From Nemertoderma westbladi (Eukaryota > Xenacoelomorpha > Nemertodermatida > Nemertodermatidae), in NCBI GenBank assembly GCA_032718475.1, contig JAUCBJ010000661.1:1-64000 (forward strand): a DNA stretch of 64,000 nucleotides. The letters are read 5' to 3'. Position numbers and translations under genes: made by a program. Of the stretch, positions 10,677 to 20,900 are shown piece after piece; the first letter of the stretch is position 1; each line of letters starts with the position of its first letter. The notes below the pieces were generated by a model. The model was not told the origin of the DNA and did not search any database. It was given only the letters and a program-made list of their open reading frames with translations.

Positions 10677-13600
10677 ATGCCTACAAAAGCAGAATTGGAA
10701 GAATTATTGTCAACATTAAAGTCAAAAAATTTACAAATGGTTAATATATTGAAACAAATTGGTATAAATCATGAGTTCTTAGGCATAAAAGATGTGGAAA
10801 TAAATTTAAAACAAGAAATAAATGAATTTGAAACATCATGTATAAAAATAAGTTCTTCAATGGATAATGAAATTACTAGCCTGGTACATAAACATAATCA
10901 ACTTGAAACAGATTATGCCAGTTTAGAGAAAAAGTATATTAGTATGAGAAATGAGTTTGGATATTTACAGAGCAAACATGATAATTTACAGGAACAAGTT
11001 GAAGAATGTCAAGGTGAAATTCTTTCAATGTCACAGCAACCAAATAATACTGTTTTAGAAATGTCTGCACCTGTAACATGTGAGCAATGTATACAATTAA
11101 AGAGTAAGTGTATTTACTTGGGAAAAGAAGCTTCAAAATTACATGATACAGTTGAAGAGCATAAAGGAATTATCGAAAGTTTAAACCAACAGATACAAAG
11201 TTCATTAATCATTGAGGAAAATGAAAAATATAAAGAATTAGTTACTTCATATGAAGAAATGAAATCACACTTGTCTGCATGTCAAAATGATTATCTAACA
11301 ATTCAAGATGAACTTTTACTTTTGAAACGTGAATATAGATCTAGACGGGAATTTTTGAATAATTCCATTCCAGTACCCAGTGTTACACTGAAAAGTAGAA
11401 AAATCAATTTTTTTACAAAAGAGATATCAAGTGGAAATGAAGGTGTTAATAGTAAACCACTTGAATCATCTCCTATAGAATGTGATAAACCAGCAGGTAA
11501 TATTAGTCCAATATTTCATCAAGAAGAGTTGTATGATACTAGGAATGCCTGCCCTGAATTAAATCCAAATGCTAGAAATTTCAACTCATTTTCTAGTCAA
11601 GGTATCAATTCAACTAATTGGAGACAGCCATCAACAGAAATACCTAAATACAAACGACTTCCAGTCAATATAAACAAATATGATAATCTGAAAGATGGCT
11701 CATTCGCAACTTGGGTGGCTAATGCTGAACTTGAGTTGGATGTAGCTGGATATCATGGAGATAGAGAACGCATAAGTAAAATATTAAACAATCTGAAGAG
11801 TGGATCAACAATTTGTGATGCTGCTCGGGATTATTTTAGTAATAACCCTGATGTTACATATTCAGCTTTTGTCAGTTACCTAACTGTACATTTTGATAAA
11901 GATGATACACCACAAGAAGCTCTTGATGCTTTACAGAGAATAAGACAACGTAGTGATCAACAACTACAACATTACAAAGATTATGTTCAAAAAAAGGGCG
12001 CTGCTTTACTTGCTGCCCAGAACAGATGTAGAATACCTAATCAATCTAGTCAGGAATATGATATTTCAAGAGAAATAAATGCTAAGTGTGTTGAGGTGGT
12101 AATGTGTGCTACATTCCTACATGGTTTAGAACCAAAAATTAAGAAGTTGATATCAAATGATCAACATCATAACCTGCGTCAGGTATCAAATCTTGCAGAT
12201 TTGGCAAAATCATTAGAGACTTATATGAGTTCAGTAAGAAAACGTCAAGAGGATTATAATGAGTTTGGAGACAGAAATAAACAAACAAGTTACAAACCAA
12301 ATTTCAATCAGAATAAAGAAAATGATATTAAAAAGAAATCAAGATACTGTTATATTTGTGGCGATGTAAGTCATATTGCCCCTGACTGTCCTAATAGAAG
12401 TAAAATTAGAGGTACTTCTACACCAATACAACAGCCTCTACTTAGTATGCAATCATCAGAAGGGGTAATTGATTCTAACAAGACTACAAAGTTCCCTAAA
12501 CCACAGACTACAAGTCGTCGAAATGTAGATGTATATAAAGGAGCTTATAATGATATTTCAAACCCACTACTGACTGATTCTGAAAACGAATCAGATATAG
12601 GAGACACCGCATTACCAGAAACATTCAATGCCCATATCGAAATAGCTGTGAATAGAGATGAATGTGACATAAACCCTTCCAAGATGGATAATCCAATTAC
12701 GGCATGTAAACGAATTGAATGTGTTCGTTTGGTCACTAGTGCTACACTGAAACCTCAGTGTACCACTTTTGTGAAAGCTACATTAGACAAGAATGATATT
12801 TCAGAAATAAATGTAAAGGAATCCTTATTGTTCGAACCATTCTTAAATAATGTTAGTCCTTTCCTACCAACTCTTGTAAAATTAGATGACAATAATACTT
12901 TCATTCTAAAGGTTGAAAATAGCTCAAGAAATAAAATTAGACTCAGATCAAATAGGAAGATTGGTATATTAGAAAATGTAGAAAGTATTACAAATGATGA
13001 TAATTTTGATTATGATGATGCTTGTAGGGATGGTAAACTTATAAAGGAGGAAGAAAGAGAACTTGATGATAATAATGATTCAACAACAGCCCTTGAAAGG
13101 AAACTTCGTACAGAGAAATTCCTACGGTGTATTAAAATTGCAAATGAATGGGACCAGTTGACTTCAAACCAACAAAATCAACTTTTAGATACATTATTAG
13201 AGTTACAATTTTCATTTGCTCTCCCTGACGAACCAACAGGAAGAACTGATGTAATTGAACATCATATAGAAACTGGAGACCATAAACCAATTCAACAGCA
13301 TCCTCGCAGGATACCATTAGCCTACCATGGAAAATGTAGAGAAATAATAGAACAATTATTGACAGATAGAATTATTGAACCCTCATCAGCACTATGGACT
13401 AGTCCAACTGTACTTGTAAAGAAAGAAGGCAAACCCTTATGTTTATGTGTTGACTACAGAGCCCTTAATGCAATAACATTGAGAGACAATTACCCAATGC
13501 CTAGAATTGATGATATACTTGATTGCATTCAAAATGCAACTATATTTAGTGTTCTGGACGCAAAACAGATGTTCCATCAAATCCCTATTTCTGAAGATAG

Positions 13601-16124
13601 CAAGGACAAAACTACTATGGTTACACCTGATGGAGCTTACAGATATACTGGAATGCCATTTGGACTTACAAATGCTCCTCCAACCTGTCAACGACTTATG
13701 AACGTAGCTTTACATGGGTTAATTGGTTATTGTTGTTTCGTATATCTTGACGATATATTGATTTTTTCAACTAATTTCGAATCACATTTGCAACACATTA
13801 ATAAGGTACTTCAACGAATTAATAAAGCAAAATTAAAACTGAGAATAGAGAAATGCAAGTTTGCATGCTTTGAAATTAAATTTCTAGGACATATTGTAAC
13901 ACAATTCGGAATAAAGCCTGATCCACAGAAGATACTTATTGTCAAAGACTACCCTCAACCCAATAACCTCAAGGAACTGCAGCGGTTTCTTGGATTAACA
14001 AGATATTATCGAAAGTTTATAAAGGATCTTGCAAAGATAACTGCACCTTTGAATGCACTTACACGAAAAGATGTCAAATTTGTTTGGTCAACAGAATGTG
14101 ATAAAGCATTTCAATATCTGAAAAGAGCCTTGACAACAGAACCTGTTTTAGCTCGCCCTGATATGTCAAAGCCATTCTTACTGGAAACAGATGCTTCAAT
14201 GGATGGTTTAGGTGCTATCTTGAGTCAGCGTGATGACAATGATGAGTTACACCCAATTGCATATAGTGGCAAGAGCCTATCTAGTAATGAAAAGAAGTGG
14301 CATATTACTGAACTGGAATTATATGCTATCATTTGGGCCATAGACCATTTTGGGGCTTATCTCCAAGGTCAAGATTATGAAGTCATAACCGACCATTCTG
14401 CTCTCATGTGGTTTCTTAACATTAAAGAACCCAAAGGAAGACTGCAACGCTGGATGTTAAAATTAATGCCTCAGATGCCTCGTATCAGTTACCGACCAGG
14501 CAAACTCAATTTAGCTGCTGATGCATTATCTAGAATCCCACAATGTCAATTAAAAACAGAACATTCAAATGAAATAAAGGATATCATAAATCTTCCAATA
14601 GAAGCAAGTAATAACTCTGAAATTACTATTGAAGAAATATTAAGTAATGATATAAACTCAAAGTTAAATATAGAAGAACAAAGCAAGGATGATTACCTTA
14701 AATCTATCATAGATTATCTAGAATCTGGAGTACTACCTGCCAATAAAATAGCAGCTCAAAAGTTATTATTAAGTGTGGCTGCATATGAAATCATTGACAA
14801 AGACCTAAATGATGATGTTTCATGTAAATGTTTGTATAGACTCTCCCCATTTAACAGACATCTCCGACTTATTGTTGTTCCAAAACAATACCAGTCAACA
14901 TTATTATATGATAGACATTCATCGTCCTTGGGAGGTCATTTTGCGATAGATAAAACTTATAAATCATTAGCTCAATTTTATTATTGGGACACAATGTATC
15001 GCGATACAGTTCGTTTCTGTAATTCTTGTTTGGAATGTCTCACAAGGAAGCCTCCTCACCGATATCAAAAGGTTCCCTTAACTGCTATAACTTCATATTA
15101 TCCAATGGAATTAATGGCAGTAGATTTACTTTCACTCCCATTATCTATTGAAGGTAATAAATTTGCATTAGTGTTTGTGGATCACTTCACTAAATGGGTA
15201 ATAGCAATTGCTTTGCGTGATGAATGTGCTACTACAGTGGCGAAAGCCTTAATAGATCATGTTATATGTCAACATGGTGTTCCTAATAAACTTTTGTCTG
15301 ATCAAGGTCCAAACTTTACGAGTTCTTTGGTAAAGGAAGTTGCAAAACTACTGGGAATTGAGAAAATATTTACAACCCCATATCACCAACAATGTAACGG
15401 AGTTGTAGAACGAATGAATAGAACAATTTGCGATATTCTGTCACATTTAGTTAATGATCATGGAACCGATTGGGATTGTTATCTTGATCAGGTTACCTTT
15501 GCGTATAACAGCTCCTACCATATGACAACAGGTGAAACACCTTTCTTCCTTATGCATGGACGTGATCCTCAATTTCCTTTTGACAACTTCCTGAATTTCA
15601 TTCCACGGAAGTATGCAGAGGTTGAAGACTTTGCACTTGATCTAAAGGATAGCTTAACTACTACGTTCCAGATGGTCAGAAACAAATTGGCAAAGGAACA
15701 TATTAACTGGAGTACTCAATATAATAAGAAAACACTAAAACATGGATTTAATGTGGGTGACCGAGTGTTTTTACACTCAATGTCAGAATGTAAAGGTCCA
15801 AATCATAAATTTGCCCGACCCTTTCTCGGACCATTCAAAATAATGAAATTGTCTGAGCATAATGCAGATTTACTTTCCAATCACTCTGAATCCCATACAC
15901 ACGAAACTTTCACCGTTAATGTATCGCATCTAAAACGATGTCCAAGAGATCTGGATATAATGACTAAACCTTATCTGGGAAAGACGCAAAATTCTTCGAA
16001 GAGGTTCCATAATAGATTGCTATTGGGCAACTCAAACTTGATTAATACAAGGATACCAAAAGACACTGAAATGGAACCCTATATTCATCCATATCATACC
16101 CGATCTAAAACCAAAAACACTTAA
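10677..16124 (+). CDS. Gypsy gag-pol polyprotein, single frame
   Basis: The 1815-aa frame starts at an ATG in a fair context. Residues 1-230 are a Glu/Lys-rich coiled coil, followed by a capsid-like helical region (about 330-520) and one zinc knuckle, CYICGDVSHIAPDC (about 557). The reverse transcriptase carries LDAKQMFHQI and the catalytic YLDD (about 1023). RNase H carries TDASMDGLGA (about 1172). Integrase carries an HHCC finger (about 1415-1460) and the D, D, E triad in MAVDLL, LLSDQGPN and GVVERMNR (about 1480, 1541, 1576). The end is HPYHTRSK and there is no chromodomain. The stretch between zinc knuckle and RT has no DTG or DSG motif, so no aspartic protease is recognisable; this is odd for an otherwise perfect element. 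Gag and pol share one frame with no shift site. Confidence 0.95.
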   Translation: MPTKAELEELLSTLKSKNLQMVNILKQIGINHEFLGIKDVEINLKQEINEFETSCIKISSSMDNEITSLVHKHNQLETDYASLEKKYISMRNEFGYLQSKHDNLQEQVEECQGEILSMSQQPNNTVLEMSAPVTCEQCIQLKSKCIYLGKEASKLHDTVEEHKGIIESLNQQIQSSLIIEENEKYKELVTSYEEMKSHLSACQNDYLTIQDELLLLKREYRSRREFLNNSIPVPSVTLKSRKINFFTKEISSGNEGVNSKPLESSPIECDKPAGNISPIFHQEELYDTRNACPELNPNARNFNSFSSQGINSTNWRQPSTEIPKYKRLPVNINKYDNLKDGSFATWVANAELELDVAGYHGDRERISKILNNLKSGSTICDAARDYFSNNPDVTYSAFVSYLTVHFDKDDTPQEALDALQRIRQRSDQQLQHYKDYVQKKGAALLAAQNRCRIPNQSSQEYDISREINAKCVEVVMCATFLHGLEPKIKKLISNDQHHNLRQVSNLADLAKSLETYMSSVRKRQEDYNEFGDRNKQTSYKPNFNQNKENDIKKKSRYCYICGDVSHIAPDCPNRSKIRGTSTPIQQPLLSMQSSEGVIDSNKTTKFPKPQTTSRRNVDVYKGAYNDISNPLLTDSENESDIGDTALPETFNAHIEIAVNRDECDINPSKMDNPITACKRIECVRLVTSATLKPQCTTFVKATLDKNDISEINVKESLLFEPFLNNVSPFLPTLVKLDDNNTFILKVENSSRNKIRLRSNRKIGILENVESITNDDNFDYDDACRDGKLIKEEERELDDNNDSTTALERKLRTEKFLRCIKIANEWDQLTSNQQNQLLDTLLELQFSFALPDEPTGRTDVIEHHIETGDHKPIQQHPRRIPLAYHGKCREIIEQLLTDRIIEPSSALWTSPTVLVKKEGKPLCLCVDYRALNAITLRDNYPMPRIDDILDCIQNATIFSVLDAKQMFHQIPISEDSKDKTTMVTPDGAYRYTGMPFGLTNAPPTCQRLMNVALHGLIGYCCFVYLDDILIFSTNFESHLQHINKVLQRINKAKLKLRIEKCKFACFEIKFLGHIVTQFGIKPDPQKILIVKDYPQPNNLKELQRFLGLTRYYRKFIKDLAKITAPLNALTRKDVKFVWSTECDKAFQYLKRALTTEPVLARPDMSKPFLLETDASMDGLGAILSQRDDNDELHPIAYSGKSLSSNEKKWHITELELYAIIWAIDHFGAYLQGQDYEVITDHSALMWFLNIKEPKGRLQRWMLKLMPQMPRISYRPGKLNLAADALSRIPQCQLKTEHSNEIKDIINLPIEASNNSEITIEEILSNDINSKLNIEEQSKDDYLKSIIDYLESGVLPANKIAAQKLLLSVAAYEIIDKDLNDDVSCKCLYRLSPFNRHLRLIVVPKQYQSTLLYDRHSSSLGGHFAIDKTYKSLAQFYYWDTMYRDTVRFCNSCLECLTRKPPHRYQKVPLTAITSYYPMELMAVDLLSLPLSIEGNKFALVFVDHFTKWVIAIALRDECATTVAKALIDHVICQHGVPNKLLSDQGPNFTSSLVKEVAKLLGIEKIFTTPYHQQCNGVVERMNRTICDILSHLVNDHGTDWDCYLDQVTFAYNSSYHMTTGETPFFLMHGRDPQFPFDNFLNFIPRKYAEVEDFALDLKDSLTTTFQMVRNKLAKEHINWSTQYNKKTLKHGFNVGDRVFLHSMSECKGPNHKFARPFLGPFKIMKLSEHNADLLSNHSESHTHETFTVNVSHLKRCPRDLDIMTKPYLGKTQNSSKRFHNRLLLGNSNLINTRIPKDTEMEPYIHPYHTRSKTKNT

Positions 16125-16218
16125 TACAGTAGAATTTAAGCAATAGCTGGATGGTTATAAACTTTGGTGATGGGTCTTTTGTATTAGTATGTTAACTTGA
16201 TGGGTCTCAAGTCTTTCA

Positions 16219-16228
16219 ACAGGGGGGA
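16219..16228 (+). promoter_or_regulatory. Gypsy polypurine tract
   Basis: ACAGGGGGGA lies directly before the TG of the right LTR, as expected for the plus-strand primer. Confidence 0.8.
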
Positions 16229-16434
16229 TGTTATAGGATATTTTAGAGTAGATTATTATAGGACCTAAGAGGCCAAGCCTATATGCTAGTTAGTTCTGTA
16301 GTTGGTTGTACTGATTTTGGCTGTTGTGCATTGTACCGTGACATACCCTATTATACCAGTATACTGCCTGTCTGTGGTGATATCTTTGTTTTTGATTATG
16401 CATGACACTCTGCGGGCCTTTGGACCGTATGATA
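16229..16434 (+). repeat. Gypsy 3' LTR
   Basis: The repeat is identical by eye to the left LTR and is followed by the GTCC target duplication. It extends the interrupted BEL-A frame by a few meaningless codons before a stop. Confidence 0.95.
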
Positions 16435-17322
16435 GTCCATAGGGGTGAAATGGTCTCTCGATGCGCATAATCGACAACGTTTTCGAGAAACATAGTTGGC
16501 GTGTCGATAATCGTATGCGGTGAGACATTGTGGACCTTGATACCACTCTAAGACGTAGTCGTTATCGCTGCTCCGGGGCGCTGTAGGCTGAATCGCCTCA
16601 GATTCTAAGCATATTGGTTCGTCTTCCAATTGCATAGCTGAGGTAGGTGCGGCTGTCTCTGCAAGCGGACCCACTGTCTGAACTTCCACGACAGAATAAC
16701 CCGTGGGTATTCGGGGTCTTTGTATAACAGATGAATGTAAGTTCTGTATACAAACGTCCTGGAAAAGGGCAAATCCCGCGCTGTTTAGCTTCTCCGCAGC
16801 TGAGTCTCTTAGGCTGAGTTTGGTCAGAGCGCGGTCCTTGAACTGACTATCAACGTTACGGAACGGAGTCAGAAAGCGCCTGAAACATTCGAAGCGGATG
16901 AATTTATTGTGTTCATCTAACTTGGCGAGTTTGGTTCCAAGTATTAAGGGATGGGCGCGTATGGTACGACTGCACACATCGGCTAGCCAACCGGCAAGTG
17001 CTGCGTTTTCAAAGATCGTGTATATAGCTAAGGAGGGACGAAGTGGAACACTCATAAAGCTATACACGGCGCCAGGTGCGGTCAATGGTCCATCAAAGTA
17101 TAAACGAGAATAATGATCTCCATATACTTGTTGGTAATTGATGGGATTTCCAACCTTGAAATTCCATCCGTATTCTTGAAAGGCAAGATGTCCGATGGAG
17201 GTTCGTTGTACTTTAGTAATGCCACTGGGTGTATTGGCATACATAGTGCGGAAGAAACCTCGGCCTTCTGCCCAGGGAGCAATCAGCTGAGTATCAACGA
17301 AAGGGTATGGAATGTTCTCCAT
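16435..17322 (-). pseudogene. BEL-A accessory ORF B, N-terminal half (Gypsy-disrupted)
   Basis: A 296-codon frame starts at an ATG (17322) and runs without a stop into the Gypsy target site. The 4-bp duplication leaves the frame continuous with 9213-8326, so the original product was about 591 aa. The N-terminal 200 residues look like a globular, aromatic-rich domain I do not recognise. An acidic linker follows, then a CRLCASRDH cluster that the insertion cuts. There is no signal peptide or membrane span. BEL-A2 carries a different, non-matching N-terminal region at this place, so this module seems exchangeable. Confidence 0.75.
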
Positions 17323-18140
17323 ATTCCCGTCGTATGCCTAATATGTCTTCCATTGATGGTAGTGGTAGAGAGCAGGGGAAGACCTATGTCGTATTCAGAA
17401 ATATTCAGAAATACGATCTCAGTTCTCAGTAGGAGGATTCAAACGTTCGAAGACTATCTCCAAATGAATTTATCCCCAGTGATTAGGGGGTGAACAACCA
17501 GATTTATGACACATAATGGTACCAGTTGTTCACAAACTATCCGCGTGTCCTTTCAGTCCTTGTATCACGGTTGTGGACTTCAGGAAATTTTTGATGGTTG
17601 ATTTTCTAATCAACAACGAGAGGGGGAAAGTTGATATCATAAATATCAACAGAGTGTGACATGGACAGGAGGTGCGGACACCAATATGAGCATCCAGATT
17701 AATAGTAAGTGAAGGGGAGGTTTATTAGGAGGCGGTACGATTCATACCACGATAACACTAGGATCGGTCGATCGTCTCCCAAAGCTCCGAGCGCGTTGGG
17801 AAGAGAAGGTGGGACGAAGTATGTTGTATTTTCAATAGCAATGTATAGAGGGATAAGGGAAGTAAAGAAGAGGGAGGATATATGGTAGTATCCATAAGAT
17901 ACCACAATGGACATGTTTTCCGTCACGTCATCATTCATTCTTGCCCTTTAATTGTGACACTGATCACAATAATTACAGGAAAACGATGAAGGAAGAGAAA
18001 ATTACAGCCTCCCGAAGGAGACCGCCCGCGAGCACCCGTGCTCCGGGGAAAACTATTCACATTATGGACCCTGGACATTAACCCATGTCTCTTCTCCAGT
18101 GGTTCTCCTCTATTTGTCTTTACAAGCTTTCTTCCACGTT
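17323..18140. other. BEL-A spacer between ORF B and ORF A
   Basis: No convincing frame is present. BEL-A2 has almost nothing at the equivalent place (about 51155-51191), so the two family members differ here by about 800 bp. Blocks such as CGCCCGCGAGCACCCG near 18026 are more GC-rich than the surroundings. Confidence 0.5.
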
Positions 18141-18506
18141 CTATCTTTCGAGTTGATTTCGAATAGAATTCTCGTGTTCTATTCTCGGTTTATCGTGCCG
18201 ACTCCGCTGGGTATGATATTTAAATAAAACCATTTCCCTTTCGGTGTCCACATCGTCCGTATCGTGTAAATCGATAGGATGGCCAGTAGTATACGTACCA
18301 TTACGATGCGTATAGCGAGCAGTGAACTTTCTATAATCCAATTCACGCGTAAGTTGCTCTGGGGACATTGGCGGCTCGATATAACGACCATCATCCTCCG
18401 TAGTAGTGGGACCAGCGTCGCCGCGTATCAAGCTATCGACAAACGCTTGTAAAGGTAGAGTATATCGCTCCCTGATACCAAGATCATCTTCTATCAACTC
18501 AGTCAT
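18141..18506 (-). CDS. BEL-A accessory ORF A
   Basis: This 121-aa frame starts at an ATG and is strongly conserved in BEL-A2 (51638-51192, 148 aa), where it also starts MT(E/K)LIEDDLGIRERYTLP. The predicted protein is acidic to neutral and hydrophilic, with no Cys cluster, signal peptide or membrane segment. The BEL-A2 copy has a short internal insertion near residue 72 and a C-terminal extension. Conservation of the reading frame in both copies, while the flanking spacers diverge, suggests it is translated. I do not recognise the family. Confidence 0.65.
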   Translation of the reverse strand: MTELIEDDLGIRERYTLPLQAFVDSLIRGDAGPTTTEDDGRYIEPPMSPEQLTRELDYRKFTARYTHRNGTYTTGHPIDLHDTDDVDTEREMVLFKYHTQRSRHDKPRIEHENSIRNQLER

Positions 18507-20141
18507 ATCTGCTATATGAGTTTATCAATATTATAATGAGTTTATATATTAGGCTAGCGGGCGTCGCTGCCTACCCCTCTTTTGCCCCCGGACAGTGCAA
18601 GATCCTCAGCGCCGATGTACCGTCGTCGCTGTGCTTTCGCCAACGATGTAGCTACACAACGACAACGATAACCGGCACAAGTCACTCCACTGTCCGTCCC
18701 AAAGGCTTAGATGTACTTCAGGTTCTTTCTGGAGAGTTAGGGCTACTTTCACAATTGCGACTCGCTACTGTAAACACACTTTAGCAGTAACATTCACCTA
18801 TAAACGCACAAATTCAACACAACTGTCACAAACTGCACACATTCGGGCCATTTGTCCGTTAGTCAGTGCCTTCCAGAATGTCACTTTATTTATTATGTAT
18901 CCTTGGATACTAGCAGTGCGCTATTTATTCCCTATGCTATTCAATCGGGCAAGCTTTCTATTGTTCTTTTAACTCACTTCTAATTCTAGCGTGGTTGTTG
19001 CCATGGTGACATTATGGAAAGCTAGCGATAGAATTAGGGTAATTCTCATGCATACAGATCTGGGATGCTATTTAATAGTAATTCTTTAATGGTCAATATC
19101 CCCTTTATACATGATTTTACGAATTTTATCGGCTATTGACTATATATTGGAGATTCTCGCACACTAATACTTAATAGAGTGAATCTCCGCTCCCATGATC
19201 TATTAATTAAAGGAATTTTGGGAATGTTATAAATTGTATAAAAATTACAATTTATTAAATTTATTAAAACATGAATTTTAAATTTATTCCCGTAAATTTT
19301 ATTACTCAATATTAAATAGACACAATTTTATTCCAGAACATGTCTGGGAACTAGGATCCTTGATTCTAGGAAATTGGTCTTTTTAAGAATATCGGTAAGT
19401 GCTACGATATCTTAATAGACTAGAATTTTAAAGGATCTAAAATTTGACAGATTTTGTAAATATTAATAATTAATATTTAGGATGGGCACCAGTTTATTCC
19501 AGAACTTGTCTGGGGACGTTAACCACTGATTCTAGAATTTTGTCTTTCAAGTATATCGGTGGGTGCCGTGATATCTTAATCGACTAGAATTGCAGATGGT
19601 CAAAGGGTTTAACAGATTTATTTTGCGTTATACGCTACTGTTAAAGGGACATCACGCTACTATATGTATTATTTAATATACGGTATGAGAGCAATATCGC
19701 ACGAAGCAATGTCAGTGAGAAGAGGCAAGTCGTTTCCAAGGTCTACCCAGAGCTTGGTTTAGCCGAGACACGAGGATCTGAATTTTGCATTCCTAATACT
19801 CTACTTTACCAATAATACTTGAATATAGTAGGAGCTTTATTATACTTTAATAAGTACGGACATTTCATCTTACTGTAGTTACGTATTTGTAATGTAATAC
19901 GGACAGTAAGGAAGGAGAAAAAGAATTATTTCTCGCCGTCGCACTAAATATATAATATATAAGTAATTAAGTAATAAACGCGAATATATATTGCACTAAT
20001 CTACTAAATAATCGCTAAAATAACATTCTGCTAAATAAAATTAAAGAAAACGATTATAATAAAATTACATAATAATATATACATAAATATAAAATGATAA
20101 GAATATAAAATAATATGGTCACACACCCACTCCATATGCTA
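18507..20141. other. BEL-A spacer between pol and ORF A
   Basis: AT-rich non-coding spacer. A block beginning near TTTTATTCCAGAACATGTCTGGG (19330) and continuing through an AAGTGCTACGATATCTTAAT-like stretch is present twice, about 170 bp apart (19320-19440 and 19490-19590). BEL-A2 has it once (52455-52570). The start (18515-19200) matches BEL-A2 51650-52320 closely. Confidence 0.6.
19320..19595. repeat. Direct duplication in the BEL-A spacer
   Basis: Two imperfect copies share TTTATTCCAGAAC, TGTCTGGG, a GATTCTAG block and a TATCGGT-GTGC-GATATCTTAAT stretch. The single copy in BEL-A2 shows that one is a duplication here or a deletion there. Confidence 0.7.
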
Positions 20142-20900
20142 CTAAGCTGGGGAGTCCCTAGATGTTTGTTGGATTAGGGAGGTGGTCGTGGGAAGAGTAT
20201 CTTGTCTTCCATAGTTTCCGGAGAGTTCTCTGTCTCTTTCCAGTAAACATAAGCGACCAACTGGGCGATTGAGCTGCTGTGTCTCGAAGACAATTCCCGG
20301 TTTCTTGAAGTTACGTCGCATGACGACGAGTTCTACCGATCGCACCAAACCGTCATCCGAGATGTGAGTCTCGATGATACGACCTGTCTGCCACCGCTTA
20401 CGTGGAAGATCTGCATCCACAATAAGGACCATGTCTCCAGCGCTGACGTTTTCTTGCTGCGCAAACCACTTCGTTCGAAGTTGTAGCGTGGGCAGATAGT
20501 GCTTTTCGAAATGGTCAGCGAAACGACGGGATAACAACTGCATAAGTTGCCAAGTTTGCCGGCAGTATTCGTCTCCGTCTGTGATTTCCGATTGTGGGAG
20601 CATGGCTACAGGTTTCTTCAGTAGGAAGTGCGCGGGTGTTAGCGCTTCCAGGGAATCGGGACTCGATGAGACTGGCATAAGCGGTCTCTCGTTGAGATAG
20701 GCGGCGATTTCCTCCATTAACGTCCGCAAAAGTTCGTCGGTGAGATACGCGCGGCACGGCACTATAAAGTGAAATGCGGTCTTCACACTTCTTATTAATC
20801 TCTCCCAACTTCCTCCCCACCAAGGGGCGTCGGCGGCGTTGAAGGTCCAGCTAGACGCTGTTACTTCGTAGCTGATCGTCCACCTGTCTTTGGTTCCAAT
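20142..20900 (-). pseudogene. BEL-A pol, C-terminal integrase region (frameshifted from the main frame)
   Basis: From about residue 28 of this frame the text continues BEL/Pao integrase: WWGGSWERLIRSVK, ALTPAHFLL, then the DUF5641-type module WQTGRIIETHISDDGLVRSVEL and the end of the polyprotein. It connects to the 20851-25650 frame through a frameshift near 20880-20900, where both frames overlap. The last about 60 residues are conserved in BEL-A2 (53117-53290), so the stop at 20142 is the natural end of pol. Confidence 0.88.

Larger units (their letters stand above)
9218..16434 (+). mobile_element. Gypsy-type LTR retrotransposon, apparently intact and very young
   Basis: The two 206-bp LTRs (9218-9423 and 16229-16434) look identical base for base and start TGTTATAGG. 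The target duplication is GTCC (9214-9217 and 16435-16438). A primer-binding-site-like TGGCGTCCC follows the left LTR directly, and the polypurine stretch AGGGGGGA precedes the right LTR. One uninterrupted 1815-codon frame lies between them. The element landed inside BEL-A ORF B, so it is younger than BEL-A. Confidence 0.96.

Noticed and set aside
17113..17493. Plus-strand frame of 126 codons opposite ORF B
   Set aside because: It overlaps the conserved-style ORF B start in antisense and has no recognisable features.
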